From the NCBI RefSeq assembly GCF_028769735.1, contig NC_088177.1:20931599-20995598 (forward strand): 64,000 nt of DNA, in the 5' to 3' direction. This stretch comes from Zonotrichia leucophrys gambelii (taxonomy: Eukaryota; Chordata; Aves; Passeriformes; Passerellidae). Under the pieces are notes generated by a model that did no database searches, was not told the origin of the DNA, and was given only the letters and a program-made list of their open reading frames with translations. Shown here one piece after another: positions 27,538-37,960 of the stretch (its first letter is position 1; every line of letters starts with the position of its first letter). Position numbers and translations under genes: made by a program.

Positions 27538-27627
27538 TCAGATTCTTGGTTTTTTAGCTGCATTCACTGCTGCCATGGGCATGTATTCACTGTTGTACTC
27601 AAGGGAGTTGGATTCACACGTCTGATT
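27538..27627 (-). CDS. ICOS: ICOS cytoplasmic-tail exon
   Basis: 90 nt in phase 0, acceptor ctgttggcag, ending in TGA. The tail reads [18 protein letters not shown] followed by [15 protein letters not shown] matches the YxxM consensus for the PI3K p85 SH2 domain (human ICOS YMFM, CD28 YMNM). It lacks Asn at +2, so Grb2 binding is not predicted. A second tyrosine (LEYN) lies four residues upstream. The C-terminus is slightly shorter than human. Confidence 0.9.
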   Translation of the reverse strand, partial: NQTCESNSLEYNSEYMPMAAVNAAKKPRI

Positions 27628-30600
27628 CTGCCAACAGAGAGAAAATGCCATGAATTTAATTTGTGATCACTTACCTTTGCTACTCATTAAGTAGGGCAGT
27701 TACTCTGTTTTCAGTGGGAACATTAATGTCAGAATGGACGTGTCAAACTCACACAGAAAACTTGGAATAAAACAAACTGAAAATTAAAAACACACATTGC
27801 CCAAAAGAATAGCTAATGTCCTTGGTCTTTATTCTTTCCTGTGTAAAATCTAAGTGGTTTGGAGCAGAACAGTGATGGAATTTCTCCACTGATAATTGTT
27901 TCCCCTTCTTAAAGAAAGCTATTGGATGAACTGCTTACAAAAATATTTTGCTGACCTGTGCAGCATTTCTCCTCTTTCCTTTGGTTCAAAGCCTTTAAAT
28001 CAAGAAACAATTCAGTCTTAGAAAAATGAAATCTGAGCTACTGTCATCAATGACTTGAATTCCAGTGATAAATAAACAACTCAGTCTTTTTGTCAAAAAC
28101 CACAGCACTGCTGAATGAGTATGTGCATGTCCCACTCTCTAAATCTCATTAAATCAAATTCCCCATCCACGACCTTTGGAAGAAGGGTTCTGCATTATCT
28201 CATATGTTTGCTTACCTTGTTCCTTAAGCAACAGGCCACAACACAGCAGACACAGGAAATGGCAAAAATTATCACGCCGATAATAATCCATGGCACGCGT
28301 CCAAGTGAAAAGCAGTCCTCCTTATCTGAAGATGGGGAGACAAAATAAAAGTCATTATTGATATTTTTCTTTTTTGCCTTCTACAGATAACTTCAATTCT
28401 TCTCCCTCTTCATATTAATAGATTAGCAAAAGTGAACTCTGAAGAAGGATTTTGTTGAGATGAATTGTCACCTTGGAAAAGTGTATTCAGTGGGAAGCAG
28501 AAGATGGCATTTTTTCAGAAAGAAAGGGGAAACTGTTGGTACACAGCGCTGAAAGTGTGGACTGAAAAGAAACCAAGCTAGGCTTGAGAGCATGCTGAGA
28601 AAGAAAATTTTAAAAAACAGAAAAATCCCAACATCCAACATGGTGTTTCAGATCTGAACAAGGTTTAAGCTTATATGTAGTAAGTACCACAAGTGATTTT
28701 AAGGGCAGCCTGGTCAAAAGAAGGGTAGACTTTGGCAGTCATGTTTGGATAGGGAGGCAAGCTGGGGTACTCAAGATTGCCCTTGCCCAGATCTGCGTGA
28801 AAATATGACAGGGTATGAAACATTTAGAAAAAGCTCTGAATGTCTGGCTAGCCATACAAGTGGAAATGGACACTGCAGACAAAACCAAATGTCACAGCTT
28901 GATTCTGAGAAGCTTTTTAAATATAGAGAGGATTGAGATACAACTTGACTAAAGCACATAATTGCTGTAGCATTTCAGCTTCTTTGTTTATTGCTGGTGT
29001 TGGGAGAGAGGAAAAGAAAGCAAGGGAAGGACAACAGGCAGTACCACGCTGCAACTGAACTGTATGCAGAACCAAGAATTGGTGTGAGCAAAACCACAAT
29101 TACCTCTTTCAGTTTAGTATACTAAGAGCCACTGAAAGCCAGGTCAAAATTAAAAGCTGGGCAGTTAGTCTTCTGGAGTTAGTCCAAGCCCTTCTCAGTA
29201 AACAGTCAAAAATTCTCAACAGCTGTGGATCACTTCTGCTCTAAGAGAGCCCTAAAGCTGAAGGTCTTCACAGAGGTGAACACCATCTTCTTCACACCTC
29301 AATGGCATCCAAGAGTTCCATATACCTCTACTAGTATGGATATTTTACAATTGATTTTCTTTAGTCCTGGGCTTTTGAACATGGCTCTCAGAATGGATTT
29401 TTTCCCCACTGACTAGACCTAATCTTAATTTTTATACTCAGCAACTTTAAAATGGACAAGAGAAATTGCTGTTGCAGGCAAAGGAGAGAGTGCAGTACTC
29501 TAGAAGCTGTAATCAAGCTAACTTGGGTGCCACCACCCAAAGCTCAGCATGGCTGCAAAACCTGCACAAGACTATGAATCACTATGGAGAGAATGTGTTG
29601 AGCAGTGTGCCAACACAGCTCCACTGTTACCAGCCCCCCCTGCTAAGTAGTTTTAAGCTGCCTGGTCATTAGTTGTGTGAACTCTAGTCCTATTCTTCAC
29701 TGCAGCACAGCTATACCCAGTGTCTATTAATCAGTAAGCTGAGGTGAGGGGAGTAGAGAACTAAACTTACCTTGGATGTACAAATACGTTTCTTTCAGAC
29801 AGCACTCTATGTAAGGAGGGGGTAAGAATATCTCCAGGCAGTATGTATAAACATCAATATGTTTCCTCTCCAGATTTTTAAGAATGAAAGTGGTGCTGCT
29901 GCTTGAATTCTGTGTCTGACAGTAGGTGACATTACTCTCGGAGATAACTCTCTCTTCGCTCAAATGGAATGCACAGATTCCCGTCTTTTTTTCATGCCCT
30001 TTGAAGAGGGTCATGCTGAATTCACTCACATTTTTGGGGTTGGGGAATGTGAAATGGAAGTTTCCATTTTCAAATTCCACCATTACCTGGTCATCAGAGA
30101 CATGAGCCTGATCTGAAGACATGAAAACAATAAGTATAGTTACACACATAGCAATGAAAAGAATCCTAAAGTGCTAAGGAACTCATTTAAACAAAAAAAA
30201 AAAAAAAAAAAAAAAAGAATCATGTGATTGTAATTTAAGGTATGCAGGTACTCAGAACGTCCTGGCTTTCAAAAGCAGGCCTCACAATGAGATACCACTG
30301 CATTACTCTTGTTGTGCCAGACATTACTGATAAAATAAATGAGACCTGGCTTGTTATCTGCTCTAAGACTGGAGAGATTACTGTTAGCATTAGAGTGAGC
30401 TTGATAATATTACTTACTACTGAAGCTACTAAATGGTGAAGTTACTAATATTACTTATAATTTCAGTTACTAGACATTGTTTAATGCCCCCCTGGACCAA
30501 ACACTGTATAAACATATAATCTCTGTCTCAGTGTCACATTGTCCTGTTCATAGATAAAGCAAGTGGGACAAAGATTATATGATAATAATTATCTCTGGTT

Positions 30601-33600
30601 TATGGTTTGTAATCTGTACCCTACTAAACATACAATTATGAAATCATTTAGATTAGAAAAGACCCTTAAGATCAAGAAGTCCAAGCATTAGCCCAGTATT
30701 GCCAAGTCCACCACCAAACCATGTCCCTAAGTGCCACACCAACATGTCTTTTAAATTCCCCCAGGGGGGATGACTCTACCATTTCTCTGAGCATCCTGTT
30801 TCAATTCTTGACTGCTCTTTCAGTGAAGAAATTTTTCCTAATATCCAGTACAAATCTCTCCTCATGCAACTTGAGGCCATTTCCTCTTGTCTTGTCACTC
30901 GCTACTTAGAAGAAGAGACTGAATCCTACCTTGCTGCAGCCTCCTTTCAGGTCGGTGTAGAAAATGGCAAGTTCTACCCTGAGCTTCCTTTCTTTCAGGC
31001 TAAACAAACCCAACTCCCTCAGACCCTCCTTTCCTCAGCTCTCCTCTGGACCCACTCCAACACCTCAGTGTCTTTCCTATAGTGAGGGACCCAAAACTGG
31101 ACACAAGATTCGAGGTGTGGCCTCACCAGTGCCAAGTACAGGGTGAGAGTCATTGGCCTGATCTTCCTGGCCACAAAGTAATTGACAGAGGCCAGGATGC
31201 CACTGGCTTTCTTGGCCACCTGGGCACAAACTGGCTCATGTTCAGCTGGCTGCTGGCTAGCACCCTCAGGACCTTTACCAGGCAGCTTTCCAGACACTCT
31301 TCCCCTGCCTTGTCGGGCTGCCTGGGTTGTTGTGACCCAAGTGCAGTACTCGGCACTTGGCCTTGTTGAACCTCATACAATTGGTCTTGAACCATTGACC
31401 CAGCCTGTCCAGAGCCTTCCTGTACTCCCACCTAACACTTCCACCTAACTTGGTGTTGTCTCAAAGTTATTATGACCCTCAATGACCCCCATAGAGGTCA
31501 TTGATAAAGATATTAAACAGAACTGGCCCCAAAACTGAGCCCTGGGGAACCGTACTTGTAAGCAGCCACCAGCTGGATGTAACTATTCACCACCACCCTC
31601 TGGGCCTGGTGACCTAGCTAGTTTGATGATGTAGCTGGAAATTTAAAATGGGATGTGAATCTCAAGCTCCTGAGTGACTGCCTTAACCACAGGACCTGAC
31701 TTTCCTTTGTGGAATAGACAGTGATTTGAGACATGATATAAAGTTTCAACCTAATTACATAGATGGCTATGGTACCATTATTGCTCAGATAATAAAAGAC
31801 ATAGAGGATAAATGTTACTGTGTGCATGCACCCACATGCAATCCAGAAATCACATCTGACCCTCCCATAATCTCTATGAAAAGCTCTCAGATGTTGTGTG
31901 ACTCTCATTTTACAAACATCTTGGAAAAGGAAAGAAGCAGAAGTGACCAAAGACGTCCTGCTACCTCACAGCTTGACTTTGTAAAGTCAGCAACCAATAG
32001 CACAGAAAACTCCATCAGACAGAAATATGTTAAAATATGCAGTTAAAAAATGACAATTTTTTTCTTTAAGGGCAGTATTTTTTGATGTAGAAAGGCATTT
32101 AAAACTGTAAACCAAATTAGGCAAATGCATCTTACCTATATTTTTGCATGCACATGATGAGCAGCTGTCAACTCCTGAAAAATACAAAGTTGTTTAAAAT
32201 TTAAGAAGAGCAATGCAAGAACAGAGGGTTAACCATGCAGTGTTAACATCTGAAGCTATTTTATAATTTGTATCATTATCCTCTCTGATCCTTTCTGCGC
32301 TACACTCTAAAGTCATATGATATGATAAAAGAATGAAATATAAAAATCAAAGTAGAAAGAAAATGGTCAAGACAAGAATTTATATTGATCATACATATAA
32401 CATTCACAAATTCTTAAAACACCTTTGCAAAGTAATACATGTACTTCAGGAATAGAACTGACATGAAAGTAAAACTCTTTCACCAAGATACTGAAGAAAT
32501 CTGCCTGAAATAAAAAAGGATATATTTGATTTCTCATGAGCCCTGCTTTTGCAATAACCCAACATTATACTTTTACCAGACTAAAGTAATCATTTCCATC
32601 AATGTTTGTTCTGCCTCCCCCACTGCTTGACACATCACCAAAGCATCTTAGAATTATCTGGATCATGTTCCAAAACATACATCAAGAGAACATTCAAGCA
32701 ATGCATATGGTTTTGTTCCTTTTCCAATAGCAACTTTTTCTCTTTTGTTCATAGGTGATCTTCATTACAGAATACAGACACATTTTTAATAATTGTTCTG
32801 GTTTTGTTTTTCAAACCGCTGCCTCCATCACCACACTATGGCAACACTTTGATTTGTATGTCAGTACTGGCAACATAGCAGAGTTTGGTAGTGTTTCATT
32901 TGGAATTTTCCTTTTTGAAGGGCTCTAAAATTAAATGCTCAGACAGATAAAAAGAAAAAAAATCTAGCCACTATTTCTCTTTTCTGATAGTCTGAGTAAT
33001 TTCTTCAGATGCTGCTTAGAACTAAATATATCTACATCAGGATTTTATGACGCTAAGGAAATACAGGGCAAATAGTACTTAAGGACTTAAGCACTTAAGG
33101 ACTTTGGTGCACTGTCCTATTCATGTTACAGGTACACAGCAGTCTAGATAGACCCACATAGAGTAGACCCCCAGGTGTGCCAGGTATTGCACTGATTGCA
33201 TGGTATAAAAAATCTTTTTCTTCCAAGGCATCTGTTATCTTTGACATTAACCTGTAAATGCACAGGAACATAGGATCATTCTCTTTGGGATACCTTTGTT
33301 TGATCTCAACTCTTTCAGCCTTTTAGAGTTCATGCTTTTTTTCCATTTTTGGATTCTTGCTCCACAGTTACTGCCATTGGCAAGGACACTGAAATGGATG
33401 ATATTAATTTTGAGATACCTTTCTTGTGACACAGAAGGTAATGGACTTCTGTAAGACACTTTGCAATGCGCAGTTAGAGAGCAGTAAAAACTGTTATCCC
33501 TTCTTGACTGATTTACCATTTCCCTAGTCATCAAATTCTTCCTGGTTTACTGTGCACAGTCAGCACCCTTATCTAATTCTGTGACAGTTCTAATATCTGT

Positions 33601-36600
33601 ACTCCTCTCAAGACCATTACTTAAGTATATGATACCAGACAAGGTATTTTAGCATCTTGTACCACTGGTGTGAAGACACAGAGAAAACACACAGCTTGCC
33701 AAGCCACAGTGAAATAAAGCTCCAGAACCACTGAAGGCACAGACAGAAAGTGCAAGCCCTTTAAATTTTATATAGTCTGAAAAGATGAAAGCAAAGGTCA
33801 AATAAAGAAATAATTCTTGATGACTTATATGTTGCATGATGAAAGAAAACAGTTGCTATGAGAAGAGCATTTGAGATAAAGGTAATTTTAAATGCTCTGT
33901 AGTTTGACATCCTGTAGTTCAGTAACACATACCTTTAAAATTTGGCCAAACACCCAACAAATTATTTAGGGAAGGGAAGAAAAAACCAAATGTACAGCAG
34001 AAGTTAGGGAGCCTGATGAATGCAAAAACTTAGCTGATACTTTTGAGAAGCACCTACCTGGAGTTGAAACCTCTACATTTGTCACTGGTCATCTGAGAGG
34101 AAAGACAGATGCTGACTCTGGGCAGTTACAGAGCCAAGCAGTGCCATATTCCTTCAGTGTCCCAGAGGAGCCTGGGACAACTCTATCCTGAGCACTAAAG
34201 TAACAACTTCAGATCTGTTTTCTCTGTTTGTCTCTGAGAATAGTTCAATTTCACTGTTAGCTAATGAAATTGCCCTTTCATAACATGTGGGTTAAAATGT
34301 TTGCCAGAGATCATGGTTTTAATCCTTGTTTTTAATGAAAAGGGGCAGAGAGAGGTCATTAAGCATTTAGTTCATGTGACCTTGTGTCAAGCTGAAAGAT
34401 TGTTTTGTATTCTCTCCAACCCAGAAGCCTAAAATGACTGTTTTCAAGGAACACTCAGTAAAGTATTTCTCTGAATGAGCATTTTGGTAAATGTGGTGCA
34501 ATTAGTATTCCTCTGAAACAAGTAGCCATAGAGAAGAGTGTGCTTAGCATAGGATAAAAGCAGCACATTTTAGAATTAGATTAACAGTGCCTGAGATTAA
34601 AACACACAAAATTGTCTACATGGATGACCACTATGGGTGAGAGCTGATATAAATTTCCAATCACTAGCTATTCTGCATCAGCTCCTAATTTGAATGCACT
34701 TGATGAATACTAAAGAAGTTGCTCATTCCCCTTCCCTGTGCCCGACTGCTGATCTTCTGTGCCCACTTGTACCCATTTATTCCTGGGTAATCATGTAGCA
34801 CTCTGTTGTTAATGGCTGGACACATTTGGGATGTTTCTTGCCAAGCTCCAGTCAGAATGAATGTACATTTAGCAGGATGTGAGACAGGAACCTGGGGTTT
34901 AAACATCCAGTAATACTGAAATTCCCTGACTAATTCTCCCTAATTCTACCTCAAAAATATATGAATAAAAGTCTACTTTATGGTATTGTTGAAATTGAAT
35001 AGAAGAATTTCACTGGTTCAGCAATAAAAATGCTTCTCTTTGGCTGAAAGATTGCTTTTTGTTATTTTTCATAAAAAACCTATTATTCTTTTGCATATAA
35101 AGGTTTGAGAAGAGGAAACAAATCTTTAGTTTGTTTCCATTGTGTCACAAAGTGGAGTTGCAAGAAGTTGTTCCTGGCTCACCTGATGTGAAGCAGAGTG
35201 CCAAGACAAATATTGTGGTTTAGATATAAATCAAAGGTATTAATGTGTATGAAAGCTACATCTTGTTATGTTAAGCTCAGATGGAGAGCTTGTGTGTGTG
35301 TACATTTCTGTATAAGTGTATTTACAGTCATGTACATTTCCACCTCAATTTCATCTTTACTGCAGCAGGAAAGCCTTTTGGCAGAAGTTTGGGAATTTCT
35401 ATGGTAGCGCTTGGATACTGATGCCAATGGAAAATGTGTTATTTTCATTTTAATGAGATTGCAATTTTGAGCTTTCTAGTTATTCTTTGGCAGACCCAGC
35501 ACTATTTGAAGACACAGAGAAAACACCGTTACACATTTTGGTCCTAACAGAAGTTTTAAAACCACTTTCAATCACTTTTCAAGCTTGGGGTTTAGGCCAG
35601 GAGAATGGAATAATGCTACTTTGTTTTCTTGCTGTTTGTATGATCTGCCCCAGCTCTCAGAAAACTAGCTAGCTGATGAAAAGAACAAGCACAATTTCAC
35701 TTCTGTGTGTTTGCCTCTGAAGATGAGCAAGGAAATCGCAGACCCTGCCTTTAAAACAAACATATTTGTTTTGTTCAAACTAAATGCATAATGAAACTGC
35801 ACATAGCTTTTAAGCTGCTATAATTTCAAACTTCCAAGGCACTCTGAAAGATGACACTGTCAATTTAGTGTCATTAGTCCTATGCCTAAAACCAACACAT
35901 TTCTATCTTTCATGATCCAGGATTAATTGGGGAAGGAGTGCTTGTGGGCAAAGCAGTAATGGCCCAATTTATTCTAGGAAGCCATCTTTAATCTGAATTA
36001 TTTCCGTGGTATAACTTATGATGAGAAATGCTGAAATTCATATAAAACATACCACTGAAAGAACAGCCAGTGCTGATAATATTTCAGAAGACCTTCTAAA
36101 AATTGCCATGATTTCCTGCTGTATTGACACCAGGAGATCAGTGGGTGAAGAGTGATAATGCTTTGCAAATGTAGGTGTGCCAAAGCTCGTGTGCAGTTTC
36201 ATAGCAAGGGCCTCAAGAGCTATGGAATCCTACCTCCAGCTCTGTACTCCAAATCCCATTGCCTGTGTTTCTCTGTGGGCAACAGAGACACTGCCTGCCC
36301 TTACAATCAATTTCTTTATCACAATTGTGTTATCAAATCATAATGCACATATGCACACATACATATCACCTACTGTGACCTATTTACATCCAGAGGTCAC
36401 AAGTCATGCTGAGAACACTGTAAGACAAAAAACATGAGAGATACCATTTCTTCTTACATGCAGTCTCTTTCTCTTGCCATCTCTTTTGCCTAGTCTCCTG
36501 CCCAAATCCTGTCCTTCACATTTGAAGGAAAGGAGAAATGCTGGTATCAGACAGAATGATTATTTGCACCCTTAAAATTACAGTTTATTTCTTCCCATGA

Positions 36601-37837
36601 GGAAAAGCTTTCTAGATAGCTTCAGTCATGTGTAAAAGCATGCTGGTCAGGTATTCGTGCTAAATTGACTAGATGGAAAGTAACTAAACTGAAAGCATTT
36701 TTTGTTAGTAGATTTAGGAACAACTTTCCAAGGAGAACTCTCTTTAGAGATACTGATTACAATTACTCTTTCTTGTGATTTCCCCCATCTTTTCATTCTA
36801 TTTGAAAACTCAGCATACTATCCATATATTAGTTAGCCTTCAAAAATGCATTACCTAAAGACCTGAAAACTAGTTGAAAGCTGAAGTTCTTCCTGAAAAC
36901 TCAGGAGTACTTAAATTCTATCCCTTTTCACTAGAATTTTAGAAACAAATATTTAATAGCCCTTGGCATGAACATCAAAAGATTGTATTTAAATGGTGTT
37001 TAGTAAGTGTGCACACTAAATCTCAGATCTTATATGATGCATCATACCAAATCGTTGGACGGAATATGTATGGTAAAAAAGACTCTTCTTAATCTGTTAT
37101 TATCTGTATTTCCATGCTGACCCACTAATATGTGCATTTCTGAGAGGTTACAGGTAAAGCTGTGATATTTTACTTTGCACAGCTGGGATAAAACACTGAA
37201 TCTTGTTAAATGCTACATCCATGTTTAAGGCTGGACTGAGATTCATGCTGTCACTGTGCACCTTCTCAAACACAGCATAGGAATTCCATGCTTCCTTTTA
37301 ATTCTGTGTTTCAAGGCTGCACCAAAAGGATCTCATCTATTTTTCCATGCCATATACATTTTTCACTGTATAAAGATTCCCTGCCCAAATGAGAGCAGGT
37401 TTAATATTGATAACTTGGTTTCTCTTTATTATTCACCATCATGCTGCTATGAGATCTTATATCCATCAAGGGAACCTGGCTGGAGCACTAGAATCTCAAC
37501 AGCTAAAGGGTAACACTGAGCAGATGAGCTAAAGAACACAAACAATGTTCTTGCAGTTTTTAGTTTCAGAGCAAACATTCCTATGCTGGCATGAATTCTC
37601 TTCCCACCAACTCTAGTGATATTGAAGTTGAGAGCAGTCTTTTTACAGCCAATACCCTCTATTAACTTTATTCCTCCAACCCCTTGCTATCATGTCTCAT
37701 CTACTATATCCCATCATTGGCTAAGTTATATTCTATAGAGACACCTACTGCACGGAGAATAATCAAAAATGTTACTCACCATACAGGGCTTCAAACTGAA
37801 AGCAGAGGACACAGAAAGTTACAGCAACTGCCTTCAT
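27538..37837 (-). CDS. ICOS: ICOS, inducible T-cell co-stimulator (5 exons incl. a candidate microexon)
   Basis: Joined minus-strand exons are 37837-37780, 32174-32136 (candidate microexon), 30112-29771, 28325-28216 and 27627-27538. They give 212 residues, or 199 without the microexon, equal to the human length as I know it. The product is a type I T-cell surface receptor of the CD28 family that binds ICOS ligand and signals through PI3K. Order: signal peptide (1-19); cysteine-rich insert (20-32); IgV domain (33-146) with N-glycosylation sites and FLPPPY at 128-133; stalk Cys151; transmembrane segment (about 158-179); tail with YMPM at 198-201. All junctions are GT-AG, and phases 1-1-1-0 agree. 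ICOS is preferred over CD28 because of the YMPM tail ending in [10 protein letters not shown], similar to human ICOS 'AVNTAKK', and its position downstream of CTLA4. Oddities: no B-strand cysteine, and PPPY rather than the mammalian PPPF. Confidence 0.93.
28216..28325 (-). CDS. ICOS: ICOS transmembrane exon
   Basis: 110 nt, phase 1 to 0, acceptor catcttcag, donor AACAAG|GTAAGC. It begins DKEDC, a stalk cysteine that probably links the homodimer, then a cysteine-rich hydrophobic segment ([20 protein letters not shown]) and a basic stop-transfer LRNK. The length equals the CTLA4 transmembrane exon in this window (110 nt), as expected for paralogues. Confidence 0.9.
29771..30112 (-). CDS. ICOS: ICOS exon for IgV domain
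   Basis: 342 nt in phase 1-1, acceptor gtcttcag, donor CAAG|GTAAGT. It encodes the ligand-binding IgV domain. Visible features are FSMTLFKG (C-strand region), cysteines in GICAFHL and NVTYCQTQ that correspond to human ICOS Cys63 and Cys83, the F-strand YTYC, then EIFLPPPY and a CC pair. N-glycosylation sequons are NVS, NVT and NSS. No cysteine occurs in the first 46 residues, so the usual B-strand cysteine is absent. The open frame upstream of the acceptor is intron. Confidence 0.93.
30191..30216 (+). repeat. A-homopolymer in ICOS intron
   Basis: A run of about 25 A on the plus strand (poly-T in the ICOS transcript), about 80 bp upstream of the IgV-exon acceptor. It is a length-variable microsatellite and could contribute to the upstream pyrimidine tract. 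Confidence 0.8.
30638..31612 (-). mobile_element. CR1 LINE fragment inside ICOS intron
   Basis: About 970 bp of CR1 in the same orientation as ICOS. The plus strand shows the reverse-complemented 3' end ('gattagaaaagaccc', 'gatcaagaagtccaa'), the 'agtgaagaaatttttcctaa' segment, and upstream ORF2 pieces (minus-strand [19 protein letters not shown] near 31150 is the reverse-transcriptase 'LVRPHLEYCVQFW' motif). Frames are broken. It lies between the microexon and the IgV exon. Confidence 0.93.
32136..32174 (-). CDS. ICOS: Candidate ICOS 39-nt microexon, cysteine-rich
   Basis: On the minus strand, a pyrimidine-rich acceptor ending tttttcag precedes 39 bases, followed by a strong donor (ATAG|GTAAGA). 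In the phase set by exon 1 it reads [13 protein letters not shown] and ends with one base that joins exon 2 to form Asp, so it neither shifts frame nor adds a stop. Both splice sites and both phases fit, which is unlikely by chance. Mammalian ICOS has nothing between leader and IgV exon. Inclusion needs RNA evidence; it could be constitutive, optional or unused. Confidence 0.65.
   Translation of the reverse strand, partial: ELTAAHHVHAKI
32175..37779 (-). other. ICOS: ICOS first intron, no other gene
   Basis: 5.6 kb between leader exon and candidate microexon. AT-rich, with no recognised repeat family or coding exon on either strand. A small cluster of CTTAAG motifs lies at about 33078-33103. 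Confidence 0.5.
37780..37837 (-). CDS. ICOS: ICOS exon 1 (signal peptide)
   Basis: It encodes [19 protein letters not shown] and the first base of the next codon (phase 1). This is a basic residue followed by a hydrophobic core, a typical signal peptide. The start has G at -3 (context aggcATGa). The donor is ATG|GTGAGT on the minus strand. This is the only ATG that gives a leader in the correct phase for the downstream exons. Confidence 0.85.
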
Positions 37838-37840
37838 GCC

Positions 37841-37960
37841 TGCCTGACACAGAGGCATCAGTCTTCTGTCTGCTGTGAAGATGGGGAAGAACACATGGGT
37901 AGAAAAGGAAGTGGTTTGTGGGCTCTGGCAAAAAAACTGTAAGATAATCAGAATGACTTT
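37841..37960 (-). promoter_or_regulatory. ICOS: ICOS proximal upstream region
   Basis: This is the 5' flank and probable 5' UTR of ICOS. I see no clear TATA box. The plus-strand string 'ggaagtggtttgtggg' (37898-37913) contains an ETS-type GGAAGTG core overlapping an imperfect RUNX-like TGGTTT, an arrangement found in lymphoid promoters. This is suggestive only, and the transcription start is unknown. Confidence 0.25.

Noticed and set aside
30113..30149. Apparent N-terminal extension ([12 protein letters not shown]) of the ICOS IgV frame that could mimic a start
   Set aside because: It is intron sequence ahead of a good acceptor (gtcttcag). A proper leader exon in the right phase exists at 37780-37837.
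30941..31448. Open frames of 70-95 codons on both strands near 31 kb
   Set aside because: These are pieces of the CR1 element, not host genes.
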